64,000 nucleotides of DNA from Streptomyces sp. AC1-42W (GCF_003248355.1 NZ_QKWY01000002.1:2914001-2978000); one strand, 5' to 3'. Shown: positions 35,006 to 44,399, numbered from the stretch's first letter. A program made the numbers and translations. The notes: a model not told the origin generated them from the letters alone.

Positions 35006-36406
35006 TCAGAGGTGGTAGCCGTACTCCGTGAACTCCCAGTCCGTGACGTGCCGCTGGAAGCGCGCCACCTCGTCCCGCTTGTACGTGAGGTAGGCGGCGG
35101 TGAAGTCCTTGCCGAGCAGCCCGGTCAGCTCGGTGTCCGCCTCCAGCGCGTCCAGCGCGGCGGGCAGGGACATCGGCAGCACGGCGGACCTGCTGGTGTC
35201 GTAGCCGTAGCCCTCCAGCGGGGCCGGCGGCTCCTGACCGGCCCGGATGCCCAGCAGCGCCGCCGCGAGCGTCCCGGCGATCAGCAGGTACGGGTTGGCG
35301 CCCGCGTCGCCGAGCCGCAGCTCGAAGCGGGCCCCGGAGCCGCGCTCGGGCGGGACGCGGACCATGGCGCTGCGGTTGTCCAGACCCCAGTCGACCAGCC
35401 AGGGCGCGATGGTGTCGGGCCCGAAGCGTTTGTAGGAGTTGACGGTCGGGTTGGCCAGCGCCGCGAGCGCGGGCGCGTGGGCGAGCACCCCGGCGATCGC
35501 GTGGCGCGCGGTGGCGGACAGGCCGTACGGGGCGGCGGGGTCGTCGAAGGCGTTGGCCTCCCGGCCGTTCCGGCCGCCCTCGTCGTCCCGTACGCCCTTG
35601 TCGTCCCGGTCGTCGAGCGCGGAGAGGTGCAGATGGAAGCCCGAACCGCCGGCGTCGTTGAAGGGCTTGGCCATGAAGGTCGCCAACCGGCCCTCGGCGC
35701 GCGCCAGTTCCTTGACCGCGGCCTTGAAGCGGAAGGCCCGGTCGGCGGCCTCCAGCGCCTCGCCGTGGGTCAGGTTGATCTCGAACTGGCCCCCGTCGTA
35801 CTCGTGGTTGCCGCTGGTGACGCCGATGTTCAGGTCGCGCAGCAGGCGCAGGGTGCGCAGCAGGTGGTTGTCCGGGTCGGCGCGCAGCCCGGCGGTGTAG
35901 ACGACGCCCTGTGCGTCGCTGGTGCGGCGCCAGCCCCCGGACCGGTCGGGCGCCGGTTCGCACAGGAAGTACTCCAGCTCCGGGCCGACCACCGGCCGCA
36001 GGCCCTGCGCGGCCCAGTGGCCGAGCACGGCGCGCAGCAGATCGCGGGGCGACTCCGGCGCGGGCCGGCCGGTGGCCGGGTCGGTGACGTCGCCGAGACA
36101 GGTGGCGACCCCGGGCTCCCACGGCAGCACCGTGAGGGTGTCCAGATCGGGGGTGACGCTGATGTCGGGCAGCCCGGCGTCCAGGCCCCCGGCGACGGCG
36201 ACCGTGTCGCCCTGGGGGCTGGTGTGGTACACGGCGCGGCAGAACGCCAGCCCGTGCGCACAGGCGGCCGGAAGGTGGTCCAGCAGGACGTCCCTGGCCC
36301 GCTCGGTGCCGATGAGGTCGGGGTAGGTCACCCGGACCACATCGACTCCCTCGGCGGCGAGCCGCTCCATGTGGTGGCGGACGGGATCGGTGTCGGATGC
36401 GCTCAC
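35006..36406 (-). CDS. glutamine-synthetase-family gamma-glutamyl ligase (PuuA/GlnA-like), 466 aa
   Basis: A GS-fold ligase with GPELEYFL, GGQFEINL and the ammonium/nucleotide region NPTVNSYKRFGP, WGLDNRSAMVRVP, RFELRLGDAGANPYL. The N-terminal beta-grasp region is short and the typical GlnA adenylylation Tyr loop is not evident, as in gamma-glutamylpolyamine, gamma-glutamylanilide and related synthetases. It likely ligates glutamate to an amine in an ATP-dependent way. A PuuD-like hydrolase lies at the other end of the divergent operon (43246-44013). GTG start with AGAGGAG upstream. Control region shared with the 36806 operon. Confidence 0.85.
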   Translation of the reverse strand: MSASDTDPVRHHMERLAAEGVDVVRVTYPDLIGTERARDVLLDHLPAACAHGLAFCRAVYHTSPQGDTVAVAGGLDAGLPDISVTPDLDTLTVLPWEPGVATCLGDVTDPATGRPAPESPRDLLRAVLGHWAAQGLRPVVGPELEYFLCEPAPDRSGGWRRTSDAQGVVYTAGLRADPDNHLLRTLRLLRDLNIGVTSGNHEYDGGQFEINLTHGEALEAADRAFRFKAAVKELARAEGRLATFMAKPFNDAGGSGFHLHLSALDDRDDKGVRDDEGGRNGREANAFDDPAAPYGLSATARHAIAGVLAHAPALAALANPTVNSYKRFGPDTIAPWLVDWGLDNRSAMVRVPPERGSGARFELRLGDAGANPYLLIAGTLAAALLGIRAGQEPPAPLEGYGYDTSRSAVLPMSLPAALDALEADTELTGLLGKDFTAAYLTYKRDEVARFQRHVTDWEFTEYGYHL

Positions 36407-36644
36407 CGGTGACTCCTCTGGGGAAGGGGGCGCCTCCCAGGCGCGGCGCACGGGGTGCGGGGCACTGGGGGAGAAGGGGAGAGAAGGGGGAGGGCCGGGG
36501 CCTGTCCGGCGGATCAGGGCCCGGCGGCCGCCTCGCACCGCTGAACAGCGGGAGGCCGCGCCTTTGTTCGCAGCCTCACCCTAGGGACGCCCGGTGCGCT
36601 CCCGCAAGGGTTCGGCCCCAGGGAATTATCCATCCGGATAGGTA

Positions 36645-36673
36645 TTGCAAAACCGTATACGACTTCCTATCTT
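36645..36673 (+). promoter_or_regulatory. promoter with GntR operator between -35 and -10 boxes
   Basis: TTGCAA at 36645-36650, 17-base spacer, TATCTT at 36668-36673. The spacer contains ACCGTATACGAC (36652-36663), differing from the island palindrome only at its outer positions. A repressor bound here would block RNA polymerase directly. Drives the second meta-cleavage operon (36806 onward). Confidence 0.65.
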
Positions 36674-36805
36674 GTTGAGCATCGAGCAAGCCGCGGGACC
36701 GCCGCCCCCGTCCGGACCGCTGGACCGCCGGACCGGACCCGCCCCGGCACGCCTCCGGTGCCGCCCCGTCCGGCCCGGCCGCCCTCACCGCAGAAGGAAG
36801 CCGAA

Positions 36806-37612
36806 GTGACCCGAGTCCGTGGATACTTCCACCCCAAGACGGCGACCGGTGTGTCGTCGCTGATCCCCTCGCCGCCCTGGCACTACTCCGGCGACCTGCT
36901 CACCGTGGAGTACCGCACCGACCCCGCCCGCGTCCGCGAACTGCTGCCCGAGCCCCTGGAACTCGCCGACGAGGACCCCGGCGCGGTGGCCCTGATCTGG
37001 GCCGACTGGCAGTCCTGCGCCGCCGAGGGGGCCGAACTGCTCGACCCGGTGCTCGCCCAGTACAAGGAGGCGTTCGCGGTCGTGCGCTGCGCGTACCGCG
37101 GCCGGACCTACAGCCGCTGCGTCCACATCTGGGTCGACAAGGACTTCGCCATCGCCCGTGGACTGCATCAGGGCTATCCGAAGAAGCTCGGCTCCATCCA
37201 CCAGACCCGCCCCCACCCCTACGGGCCGGCCCCGCGCATCGAGGCGGGCGCCCGCTTCGGCGCCACCCTCGCCGCCGCCGACCGCCGCCTGGCCCAGGCC
37301 GTGGTCACCCTGCGCGAGCCGTCCGAGACCAACGGCTTCGTCAACGCCCACCCGATGGCCCACCACCGCTGGCTGCCCTCCATCGAGAAGGGCGGCGGCC
37401 TCGCCCTGGACGAGCTGGTCGTGTCCGGCGCCGCCGCCTTCGAGGCCGGCCCGGCCTGGACCGGCGACGCCGAACTCGAACTCTTCGAGGCACCCACCGA
37501 GGAACTCGCCCGCCTCGAAGTCCGCGAACCCATCGCCGCCTACTACCGGCAGGTGGGTGTGGTGTGGGACGGGGGCCGACTCCTCGAATCCGGCACCTCC
37601 GGCGCCGAGTGA
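36806..37612 (+). CDS. acetoacetate-decarboxylase-family protein, 268 aa
   Basis: ADC fold with PPWHYSGDLLTVEYRTDP near the start and the Schiff-base lysine region GYPKKLGS. Family members decarboxylate beta-keto acids through a Lys Schiff base, and some Streptomyces relatives act as aldolase-dehydratases on pyruvate. First gene of the second meta-cleavage operon, it may process a keto-acid intermediate. GTG start with GAAGGAAG upstream. Confidence 0.82.
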   Translation: MTRVRGYFHPKTATGVSSLIPSPPWHYSGDLLTVEYRTDPARVRELLPEPLELADEDPGAVALIWADWQSCAAEGAELLDPVLAQYKEAFAVVRCAYRGRTYSRCVHIWVDKDFAIARGLHQGYPKKLGSIHQTRPHPYGPAPRIEAGARFGATLAAADRRLAQAVVTLREPSETNGFVNAHPMAHHRWLPSIEKGGGLALDELVVSGAAAFEAGPAWTGDAELELFEAPTEELARLEVREPIAAYYRQVGVVWDGGRLLESGTSGAE

Positions 37613-37641
37613 CCCCCGAACGACAGGCCAGGAGAGCGGAC

Positions 37642-39294
37642 ATGCCCCACGACCACCCCACGGACGACCGCACGGTCCACGACGACTCCGCGGTCCACGA
37701 CGACCGCACGGCCCACGAAGACCGCACGGTCCACGACGATCCCGTGGTCCACGACTCCGTGGTCCACCACGACGCCACGGTCCACCACGACCCGGCCGAC
37801 CGCCCCGCGCCGGCCGATGGCCCCGCGCCCGCGCCCCCGCACCGCGTCACCGTCGCCGGGGTCGCCGTCGACACCCGCCACTACATCGGCGGCCGGCGCG
37901 TCGCCTCCGCCCACACCTTCACCGACCACTCGCCCATCGACGGCGCCGCCCTCGGCGAGATCGCGCGCGGCACCCCCGCCGAGGCCGAGGCCGCCGTCGC
38001 CGCCGCCAAGGCCGCCTTCCCCGGCTGGGCCGCCACCCCGAGGGCCGAACGCGCCCGCCTCCTGCACGCCGTCGCCGACGGCGTCGAACGGCGCCTCGAA
38101 GAACTGGCCGCCGTGGAGACCGCGGACAACGGCGCCCTGCTCCGCTCCCACCTGCGCGGCGTCATGCCCCGCGTCGCCCACAACTTCCGCTTCTTCGCCG
38201 ACTGGCTGCTCTCCCTGGGCCACGACGACTTCACCACCCGCGACCACACCAACCACGTCAGCTGGGACCCGGCCGGACCCTGCGTCCTGATCACCCCGTG
38301 GAACGCCCCGCTGATGCTCGCCACCTGGAAGGTCGCCCCCGCCCTCGCGGCCGGCAACACCGTCGTCCTCAAGCCCGCCGAGTGGTCCCCGCTGACCGCC
38401 TCGCTGCTCGCCGACATCGCCGCCGAAGCGGGCCTGCCCGCCGGTGTCCTCAACGTGGTCCAGGGTTACGGCGCCGAAGTCGGCGACGCCCTCACCGCCC
38501 ACCCCGACGTGCGCCGCATCAGCTTCACCGGCTCGGTGCCCACCGCACGGCACATCGCCGCCTCCGCGGCCGCCCACCTCACCCCGCTCAGCCTCGAACT
38601 GGGCGGCAAGTCCCCGCTGCTGGTCTTCGCCGACGCCGATCTCGACCTCGCCGCCGACCTCGCCGCCGAGCAGTACGACAACGCGGGCCAGGTGTGCCTG
38701 GCGGCCACCCGCATTCTCGTCGAGGAGTCCGTCGCCGAGGAGTTCACCCAGCGCCTGGTCGCCCGCGCCTCCCGGCTCCGCCAGGGCGACCCGCGCGACG
38801 AGGCCACCGACATCGGCCCCACCATCCACCCCCGCCAGCTGGACAAGATCGACGGATTCGTACGCCGGGCGCTCGACGCCGGGGCCCGGACCCTCCTCGG
38901 CGGCCGGCGCGGCACCGGGCAGTACTACCTCCCCACCCTCCTCACGGACGTGCGCCAGGACTCCGAGATCGTCCAGGAGGAGGTCTTCGGACCGGTCCTG
39001 ACCCTCCAGACCTTCACCGGCGAGGACGAGGCCGTACGCCTCGCCAACGACACCCGCTTCGGACTGGCCGCCACCCTCGCCACCGGCGACCCGGAGCGTG
39101 CCGACCGGGTCACCGCCCGGCTCGTCGCCGGCACCGTCTGGGTGAACTGCTTCTTCGTACGCGACCTCAAGGCCCCCTTCGGCGGCGCCCGCCAGTCCGG
39201 CGTCGGCCGCGAGGGCGGCACCTGGAGCTTCGACTTCTACTGCGACGTCAAGAACACCGTCACCGCCCCGAAGGGATGGCAGCCCCATGGGTGA
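37642..39294 (+). CDS. aldehyde dehydrogenase with His/Asp repeat extension, 550 aa
   Basis: Residues about 75-550 are a complete ALDH (TPWNAPLMLA, FTGSVPTAR, ELGGKSP, NAGQVCLA), most like HpaE-type semialdehyde dehydrogenases. The first 60-odd residues are an extra segment of six-residue repeats of the form D-x-x-V-H-D, rich in His and Asp, encoded by 18-base units between 37664 and 37794. Such a segment could bind metal or be a slippage expansion. The first ATG has AGGAGAG upstream, so the extension is probably translated. It overlaps the dioxygenase gene by eight bases. Confidence 0.85.
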   Translation: MPHDHPTDDRTVHDDSAVHDDRTAHEDRTVHDDPVVHDSVVHHDATVHHDPADRPAPADGPAPAPPHRVTVAGVAVDTRHYIGGRRVASAHTFTDHSPIDGAALGEIARGTPAEAEAAVAAAKAAFPGWAATPRAERARLLHAVADGVERRLEELAAVETADNGALLRSHLRGVMPRVAHNFRFFADWLLSLGHDDFTTRDHTNHVSWDPAGPCVLITPWNAPLMLATWKVAPALAAGNTVVLKPAEWSPLTASLLADIAAEAGLPAGVLNVVQGYGAEVGDALTAHPDVRRISFTGSVPTARHIAASAAAHLTPLSLELGGKSPLLVFADADLDLAADLAAEQYDNAGQVCLAATRILVEESVAEEFTQRLVARASRLRQGDPRDEATDIGPTIHPRQLDKIDGFVRRALDAGARTLLGGRRGTGQYYLPTLLTDVRQDSEIVQEEVFGPVLTLQTFTGEDEAVRLANDTRFGLAATLATGDPERADRVTARLVAGTVWVNCFFVRDLKAPFGGARQSGVGREGGTWSFDFYCDVKNTVTAPKGWQPHG

Positions 39295-40207
39295 GATCAC
39301 GGGAGCGGGGCTGCTCGCCCACGTACCCACCATCGTGCTCCCCGAGACCACCCGCCGGGAGCTGAACGAGGGCAAGGAGATCAGCCTCGTCACCGGCCTG
39401 CGGCAATTGCGCCGCGACGTGTTCGAACGCGACGACTACGACACCGTCGTCGTCCTGGACTCCCACTGGGCCACCACCGTCGAGTTCGTCGTCACCGCCC
39501 AGGAACGCCGCTCCGGCCTCTACACGTCCGAGGAACTGCCGCGCGGCATGTGCCGGATGCCCTACGACTACCGCGGCGACCCCGAACTCGCCCGCAACAT
39601 CGCCTCGTTCGCCGACCGGCACGACACCTGGATCACCCCGATCGACGACGCGTACCTGCCCGTGTACTACGCCACGACCAACCTGTGGAAGTACCTCGGC
39701 GAGGGCCTGACGGACAAGCGTTGGGTCTCCATCGGGGTCTGCCAGACCGGCGACATGGAGGACCATCTGCGCCTGGGCCGCGCCCTGGCCGACGGCATCG
39801 CCGCCACTCCGGGCCGCCGCGTCCTGCTCATCGCCTCCGGAGCGCTCTCGCACACCTTCTGGCCGCTGCGCCAACTGCGCGACCACGAGGCCAGCGACCC
39901 GGCCCACATCTTCTCGCCCGAGGCACGGGCCGCCGACGAGGAGCGCATCGCCTGGTTCAGGGAGGGCCGCCACGACCGGGTCCTGGACACCATGGACGAC
40001 TTCTGGGCCTTCCGGCCGGAGGCGAAGTTCTTCCACTACCTGATGATGGCCGGCGCGCTCGGCGAACGGGCCTGCACCGCACCGGGCCGCCAGTACGGGG
40101 AGTACGAGAACTCCGTCGGCACCGGCCAGGTCCTGCTCTGGTTCGACCGCCCCGACACCGGCTGGACCGGCACCGCCCCCGGGCAGCCGGCCCCCGCCTC
40201 CGCCTGA
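39287..40207 (+). CDS. hpcB: homoprotocatechuate 2,3-dioxygenase, type III (LigB family), 306 aa
   Basis: A class III extradiol dioxygenase: conserved LLAHVPTIV opening with a metal His, DSHWATTVEF with another, and the acid/base region SGALSHTFWP. Same family as the E. coli HpcB enzyme. It is unrelated in fold to the VOC dioxygenase at 17057-18082, although both are expected to cleave 3,4-dihydroxyphenylacetate or a close analogue. It overlaps the ALDH gene and is followed 20 bases later by the FAH-family gene. Confidence 0.86.
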   Translation: MGEITGAGLLAHVPTIVLPETTRRELNEGKEISLVTGLRQLRRDVFERDDYDTVVVLDSHWATTVEFVVTAQERRSGLYTSEELPRGMCRMPYDYRGDPELARNIASFADRHDTWITPIDDAYLPVYYATTNLWKYLGEGLTDKRWVSIGVCQTGDMEDHLRLGRALADGIAATPGRRVLLIASGALSHTFWPLRQLRDHEASDPAHIFSPEARAADEERIAWFREGRHDRVLDTMDDFWAFRPEAKFFHYLMMAGALGERACTAPGRQYGEYENSVGTGQVLLWFDRPDTGWTGTAPGQPAPASA

Positions 40208-40227
40208 ACCGCCAGAAAGGCTCCACC

Positions 40228-41073
40228 ATGCCCGAGTACCGCCGCGTCCTGCTCGACGGCGCGATCGTCGAGACGGTCCGCGACGGCGACGAACTCGTCG
40301 CCGGAGACGGCCGCCGCGTGCGCGTCGAGGACGCCCACCACCTGCCGCCCGTCGTCCCGTCCAAGGTGATCGCGGTACACCTCAACCACCGCAGCCGCGT
40401 CGACGAGTTCCGGATCGGCCTGCCCGACACCCCCACGTACTTCCACAAGCCGACCTCGGCCCTCAACGCCCACCGGGGCGCCGTGGTCCGCCCCGAGGGC
40501 TGCCGCTGGCTCAACTACGAGGGCGAGGTCGCCATCGTCATCGGCCGCACCGCCCGCAACATCTCCCCGGCCGACGCGGGCCACTACATCGCCGGCTACA
40601 CCGTGGCCAACGACTACGGCCTGCACGACTTCCGGGACACCGACGCCGGGTCCATGCTCCGGGTCAAGGGCTCCGACACCCTGTGCCCGCTCGGCCCCGG
40701 CCTCGTCACCGACTGGGACTTCCGGGGCAAGCGGCTGCGGACCTACGTCAACGGCCAGGTCGTCCAGGACGGCTCCACCGACGAGATGACCTGGGACATG
40801 CACTACCTGGTCGCCGACATCGCCCGCACCATCACCCTGTACCCCGGCGACGTCCTGCTCTCCGGCACCCCGGCCAACTCCCGGCCGGTCGCCCCCGGCG
40901 ACGTCGTCGAGGTCGAGGTCGAGGGCCTCGGCCGGCTCACCAACCACATCGTCACCGGACCCACCGCGATCCGCACCGACGTGGGCGCCCAGCCCACCGA
41001 GTCCGAGGAAGTGCTGTCCACCGCGCTCGGCGGCGACTGGGAGTTCCGCGGCATCCGGCCGCCCAGGCGCTGA
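40228..41073 (+). CDS. FAH-family isomerase/decarboxylase, HpaG-like, 281 aa
   Basis: A single-domain FAH protein: PSKVIAVHLNHRSR, NYEGEVAIVIG with metal-binding acids, VANDYGLHDF, KGSDTLCPLGP and GDVLLSGTPAN. Equivalent to the first domain of the fusion at 13091-14527 but without the RraA half. Expected to isomerise or decarboxylate the ring-cleavage acid. ATG with AGAAAGG upstream. Confidence 0.86.
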   Translation: MPEYRRVLLDGAIVETVRDGDELVAGDGRRVRVEDAHHLPPVVPSKVIAVHLNHRSRVDEFRIGLPDTPTYFHKPTSALNAHRGAVVRPEGCRWLNYEGEVAIVIGRTARNISPADAGHYIAGYTVANDYGLHDFRDTDAGSMLRVKGSDTLCPLGPGLVTDWDFRGKRLRTYVNGQVVQDGSTDEMTWDMHYLVADIARTITLYPGDVLLSGTPANSRPVAPGDVVEVEVEGLGRLTNHIVTGPTAIRTDVGAQPTESEEVLSTALGGDWEFRGIRPPRR

Positions 41074-41101
41074 CGATCACGCCGCCGGTAGCCTCCACGC
41101 C

Positions 41102-41746
41102 ATGAGCGAAGACGCCCGCCCCACCGGCACCCGCAAGCCCGTCACCAACTACGGATCGGGGCGCGGCGCCCTGCTGGACGCCGCCGTGCGCGTGGTCGCC
41201 CGGGGCGGGCTGCGCGGCCTGACCTACCGGGCCGTCGCCGAGGAGGCCGGGGTCACCCACGGACTCGTCGTCCACCACTTCGGCTCCCGCGACGCCCTCA
41301 TCGAGGAGGCCGTGGACCACGCCTTCCGTTCCTCGCTCGACGTCAGCTCCCTGGACACCGGCGCCGAACGGGCCGGGGAGTTCGCCGAGGGCCTGGGCAG
41401 CATGGTGGAGACGGGCCCCGACCTCCAGGCGTTCCAGTACGAACTGCTCCTGGAGGCCAGGCGCAGGCCGGACCTGATGCCCAGGCTGCGCGCCCTGTAC
41501 GACGAGTACTTCGAGACCGCGCGCCGTGATCTGGCCCGCATCCTGTCCCGGCCCGTCGACCGGGGGCTGTCCCGGCTGGTCTTCGCGGCGCTGGAGGGCC
41601 TGGTCCTGCACCAGCTGGTCTTCGGCGAGCGCGAGGTGACGGAGGAGGCCCTGGCGGAACTGCGCACCCTGCTCGAACGCCTGGTCGACACCGACGCACG
41701 AACCACCCCCGACACCACCCCCGACACCACTCTCGACCCCACCTGA
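41102..41746 (+). CDS. TetR-family regulator, 214 aa
   Basis: N-terminal HTH LTYRAVAEEAGVTHGLVVHHFGSRDAL (about residues 40-66, read in two parts) and a helical C-terminal domain. The last 13 residues are a short Thr/Pro/Asp repeat. Inside the second meta-cleavage operon, 28 bases after the FAH gene, suggesting local control in addition to the GntR operator. Confidence 0.86.
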   Translation: MSEDARPTGTRKPVTNYGSGRGALLDAAVRVVARGGLRGLTYRAVAEEAGVTHGLVVHHFGSRDALIEEAVDHAFRSSLDVSSLDTGAERAGEFAEGLGSMVETGPDLQAFQYELLLEARRRPDLMPRLRALYDEYFETARRDLARILSRPVDRGLSRLVFAALEGLVLHQLVFGEREVTEEALAELRTLLERLVDTDARTTPDTTPDTTLDPT

Positions 41747-41764
41747 CCGAAACGAGGACGCACG

Positions 41765-43249
41765 GTGGACGCCACCCACGACGACTGGATACGCCGGGCC
41801 GCGGCCCTCCGCCCGTCCGGCGCGCACTTCATCGACGGCCGCGCCCACGAGGGCGGCCGCACGTTCACCGTCGTCTCGCCCCGCGACGGCAAGGCACTGG
41901 CCGAGGTCGCGGACGGCGGTGCGGCCGAGGTGGACCTCGCCGTCGCCGCCGCCCGCCGCGCCTTCGACGAAGGGCCCTGGCCCCGGCTCGCCCCCGCCGA
42001 ACGCGGCCGCGTCCTGCTGCGCGTCGCCGACCTGATCGAGGAGCACCGCGCCGACCTCGCCCTCACCGTCAGCCTGGAGATGGGCAAGCCCGTCACCGAC
42101 GCGTACACCATCGAACTGCGCGCCCTGATCACCACGTTCCGCTGGTACGGGCAGCTCGCCGACAAACTCACCGACGAGTCCCCGCACACCGAGCCCGACT
42201 CCCTCGCCCTGGTCACCCGCGAACCGACGGGCGTCGTGGGCGCGGTCGTGCCCTGGAACTTCCCGCTCACCCTGGCCGGCTGGAAGATCGCGCCCGCGCT
42301 CGCCGCAGGCTGCACGGTCGTCCTCAAGCCCTCGGAGAAGTCCCCGCTGTCCGCGCTGCTGCTCGCCAGGATCGCGGCCGCGGCCGGACTGCCGCCCGGA
42401 GTCCTCAACGTCGTGGCCGGCGACGGACCGGTCACCGGACGCGCCCTCGGCCTCCACCCCGGCGTCGACGTCCTCGCCTTCACCGGCTCCACCGCCGTGG
42501 GCCGCCACTACCTGCGCTACGCCGCCGACTCCAACCTCAAGCGCGTCTGGCTCGAACTGGGCGGCAAATCCCCCAACATCATCCTCCCCGACGCGCCCGA
42601 CCTGGCCGAAGCCGCCGCCACCGCGGCCTGGGGCATCTTCTTCAACCAGGGCGAGATGTGCACCGCGCCCTCCCGGCTCCTCGTGCACTCCTCCGTCGCC
42701 GAGCAGGTCACCGAGGCGATCGTCGAACGGGCCCGCACCCTGCGCGTCGGCGACCCCCTCGACCCGGAGACCGAAATGGGCGCCCTGGCCGGACAGGACC
42801 ACCTCGACCGGGTCCTCGGCCACATCCACACCGCCGTCGACGCCGGGGCCCGGCTGCGCACCGGCGGCGAACGGACCCTGCTGGAGACCGGCGGGACGTA
42901 TCTGCGGCCCACCGTCTTCGACCGGGTCGACCCCGGCTCGGCGCTCGCCCGCGAAGAGGTCTTCGGGCCCGTCCTCTCCGTCCTCCCGTTCGACGACATC
43001 GAGGAGGCGGTGGCCCTCGCCAACGCCACCGAGTACGGCCTGGCGGCCGGGCTGTGGACGTCGGACCTGTCCACCGCGCACCGGGTCTCCCGCGCCCTGC
43101 GCGCCGGCACCGTCTGGGTCAACTGCTACGAGGAGGGCGACCTGACCGTCCCCTTCGGCGGCATGAAGCAGTCCGGCAACGGCCGCGACAAGTCCGCCCA
43201 CGCCCTGGAGAAGTACACCGAACTCAAGACCACCTGGATACGGCTGTGA
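41765..43249 (+). CDS. aldehyde dehydrogenase, 494 aa
   Basis: Complete ALDH: VPWNFPLTLAG, FTGSTAVGR, ELGGKSPN and FNQGEMCTA (catalytic Cys in MCTA). Its stop overlaps the start of the PuuD-like hydrolase (GTGA), a pairing that recalls the PuuC/PuuD steps of the gamma-glutamylated putrescine route, where a gamma-glutamyl aldehyde is oxidised and then hydrolysed. GTG start with AACGAGGA upstream. Confidence 0.85.
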   Translation: MDATHDDWIRRAAALRPSGAHFIDGRAHEGGRTFTVVSPRDGKALAEVADGGAAEVDLAVAAARRAFDEGPWPRLAPAERGRVLLRVADLIEEHRADLALTVSLEMGKPVTDAYTIELRALITTFRWYGQLADKLTDESPHTEPDSLALVTREPTGVVGAVVPWNFPLTLAGWKIAPALAAGCTVVLKPSEKSPLSALLLARIAAAAGLPPGVLNVVAGDGPVTGRALGLHPGVDVLAFTGSTAVGRHYLRYAADSNLKRVWLELGGKSPNIILPDAPDLAEAAATAAWGIFFNQGEMCTAPSRLLVHSSVAEQVTEAIVERARTLRVGDPLDPETEMGALAGQDHLDRVLGHIHTAVDAGARLRTGGERTLLETGGTYLRPTVFDRVDPGSALAREEVFGPVLSVLPFDDIEEAVALANATEYGLAAGLWTSDLSTAHRVSRALRAGTVWVNCYEEGDLTVPFGGMKQSGNGRDKSAHALEKYTELKTTWIRL

Positions 43250-44013
43250 CCGGCCCCGCCCGCCCCCTCATCGCGATACCCGCCCGCTTCTCCACCGGCG
43301 CCACGGCACTGCGCCACGCCGCCGAGGTCAACGCCCGCGCCCTGGTCGAGGCCGTCTGGCGGGCGGGCGGCGAACCCGCCACCATCCACCCGTACGCCCC
43401 CGGCGGCCGGGCCGACCCGGCGGACACCGCCGCCCGGCTCGCCCGCTTCGACGGCCTGCTGCTGCCCGGCGGCGGAGACCTCGCCCCGCACCGCTACGGG
43501 GCCGGGCACGCCCACGCGAGCGTCTACGACGTGGACGACGAGCAGGACGCCTTCGACCTGGAGGCCGCCCGGCAGGCAGCCGCGCTGGGGCTGCCGCTGC
43601 TGGCGATCTGCCGCGGCCTCCAGGTGGTCAACACCGCCCTGAACGGCACCCTGCACCAGGACATGGGCGGCCCCGGCCGCGACCACCGCCACGTCCGGCA
43701 CCCCGTCCACCTCACCCCCGGCTCCACCACCGCCCGCGTCACCGGCACCGACCGGATCGAGGCATCCTGCTACCACCACCAGCACATCGACCGCCTAGGC
43801 ACCGGCCTGACCATCACCGCCCGCGCCACCGACGGCACCGTGGAAGCCATCGAAGCCCCGAACACCCCCGGCTGGTTCCTGGCCGTCCAATGGCACCCCG
43901 AGGACACCGCATCCACCGACCCAGCCCAACAGGCAATCTTCAACGCCCTGATCAAAGCCGCCCGAGCACCGACAAGGCGGAGTGCACCAGGGAGTCGTCC
44001 TGACGAGCAATAG
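43246..44013 (+). CDS. PuuD-like gamma-glutamyl hydrolase (class I GATase), 255 aa
   Basis: Class I glutamine-amidotransferase fold with GLLLPGGGDLAPHRYG, catalytic Cys122 in AICRGLQ and the His-Glu pair in QWHPED. The family hydrolyses gamma-glutamyl-GABA and similar gamma-glutamyl amides. Together with the GS-like ligase at 35006 it forms the two ends of a gamma-glutamylation cycle. Last gene of the island; mobile-element debris begins a few hundred bases further on. Confidence 0.86.
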   Translation: MTGPARPLIAIPARFSTGATALRHAAEVNARALVEAVWRAGGEPATIHPYAPGGRADPADTAARLARFDGLLLPGGGDLAPHRYGAGHAHASVYDVDDEQDAFDLEAARQAAALGLPLLAICRGLQVVNTALNGTLHQDMGGPGRDHRHVRHPVHLTPGSTTARVTGTDRIEASCYHHQHIDRLGTGLTITARATDGTVEAIEAPNTPGWFLAVQWHPEDTASTDPAQQAIFNALIKAARAPTRRSAPGSRPDEQ

Positions 44014-44027
44014 TCAATAGTTGTGGA

Positions 44028-44399
44028 TCAGCTCAATTCTCTTGATCCGCTGTGGTTGCCGCCCGCCTCCAGCTCTCTGCGCAGACGTCTGATCTCTGCG
44101 ACGAGGCGCGGGACGGCTTCGCGGGCGGTGGCGATGAACTGCGCGTTCTCGTCCCACCGCTCGTCAGCGGCATCCACGTAGCGGGGCTGCTGGACCAGGG
44201 TCGCGGCTACGATCTCGCGGTGGTCGAAGTTCGGCCAGCGCCCGCCCGGGCCGGTGTCCGGCGTGGTGCTCACGGCGACGAGGTGCATCGCGTGCTCGTC
44301 GTCGAGGCCGCGAACGAACCAGGGTCCGGGCGTGGCAGCCTGCGCGAGTTCGTCGAGCGCGTCGAGTTCACCCTCGCTGAGTGGTTCTGGGATGGCCAT
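44028..44399 (-). CDS. conserved hypothetical protein of mobile-element type, 123 aa
   Basis: Residues around AATPGPWFVRG and the end AREAVPRLVAEIRRLRRELE resemble small phage/plasmid-associated proteins of unknown function in actinobacteria. The likely start is the ATG at 44399; the upstream part of the same frame is IS256 transposase sequence and not part of the gene. It converges on the catabolic island, 14 bases past the PuuD stop. Confidence 0.55.
   Translation of the reverse strand: MAIPEPLSEGELDALDELAQAATPGPWFVRGLDDEHAMHLVAVSTTPDTGPGGRWPNFDHREIVAATLVQQPRYVDAADERWDENAQFIATAREAVPRLVAEIRRLRRELEAGGNHSGSRELS

Noticed and set aside
44016..44048. Inverted repeat GGATCA/TGATCC after the PuuD-like gene as terminator
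   Set aside because: Six-base arms with a 12-base loop are too weak to call.
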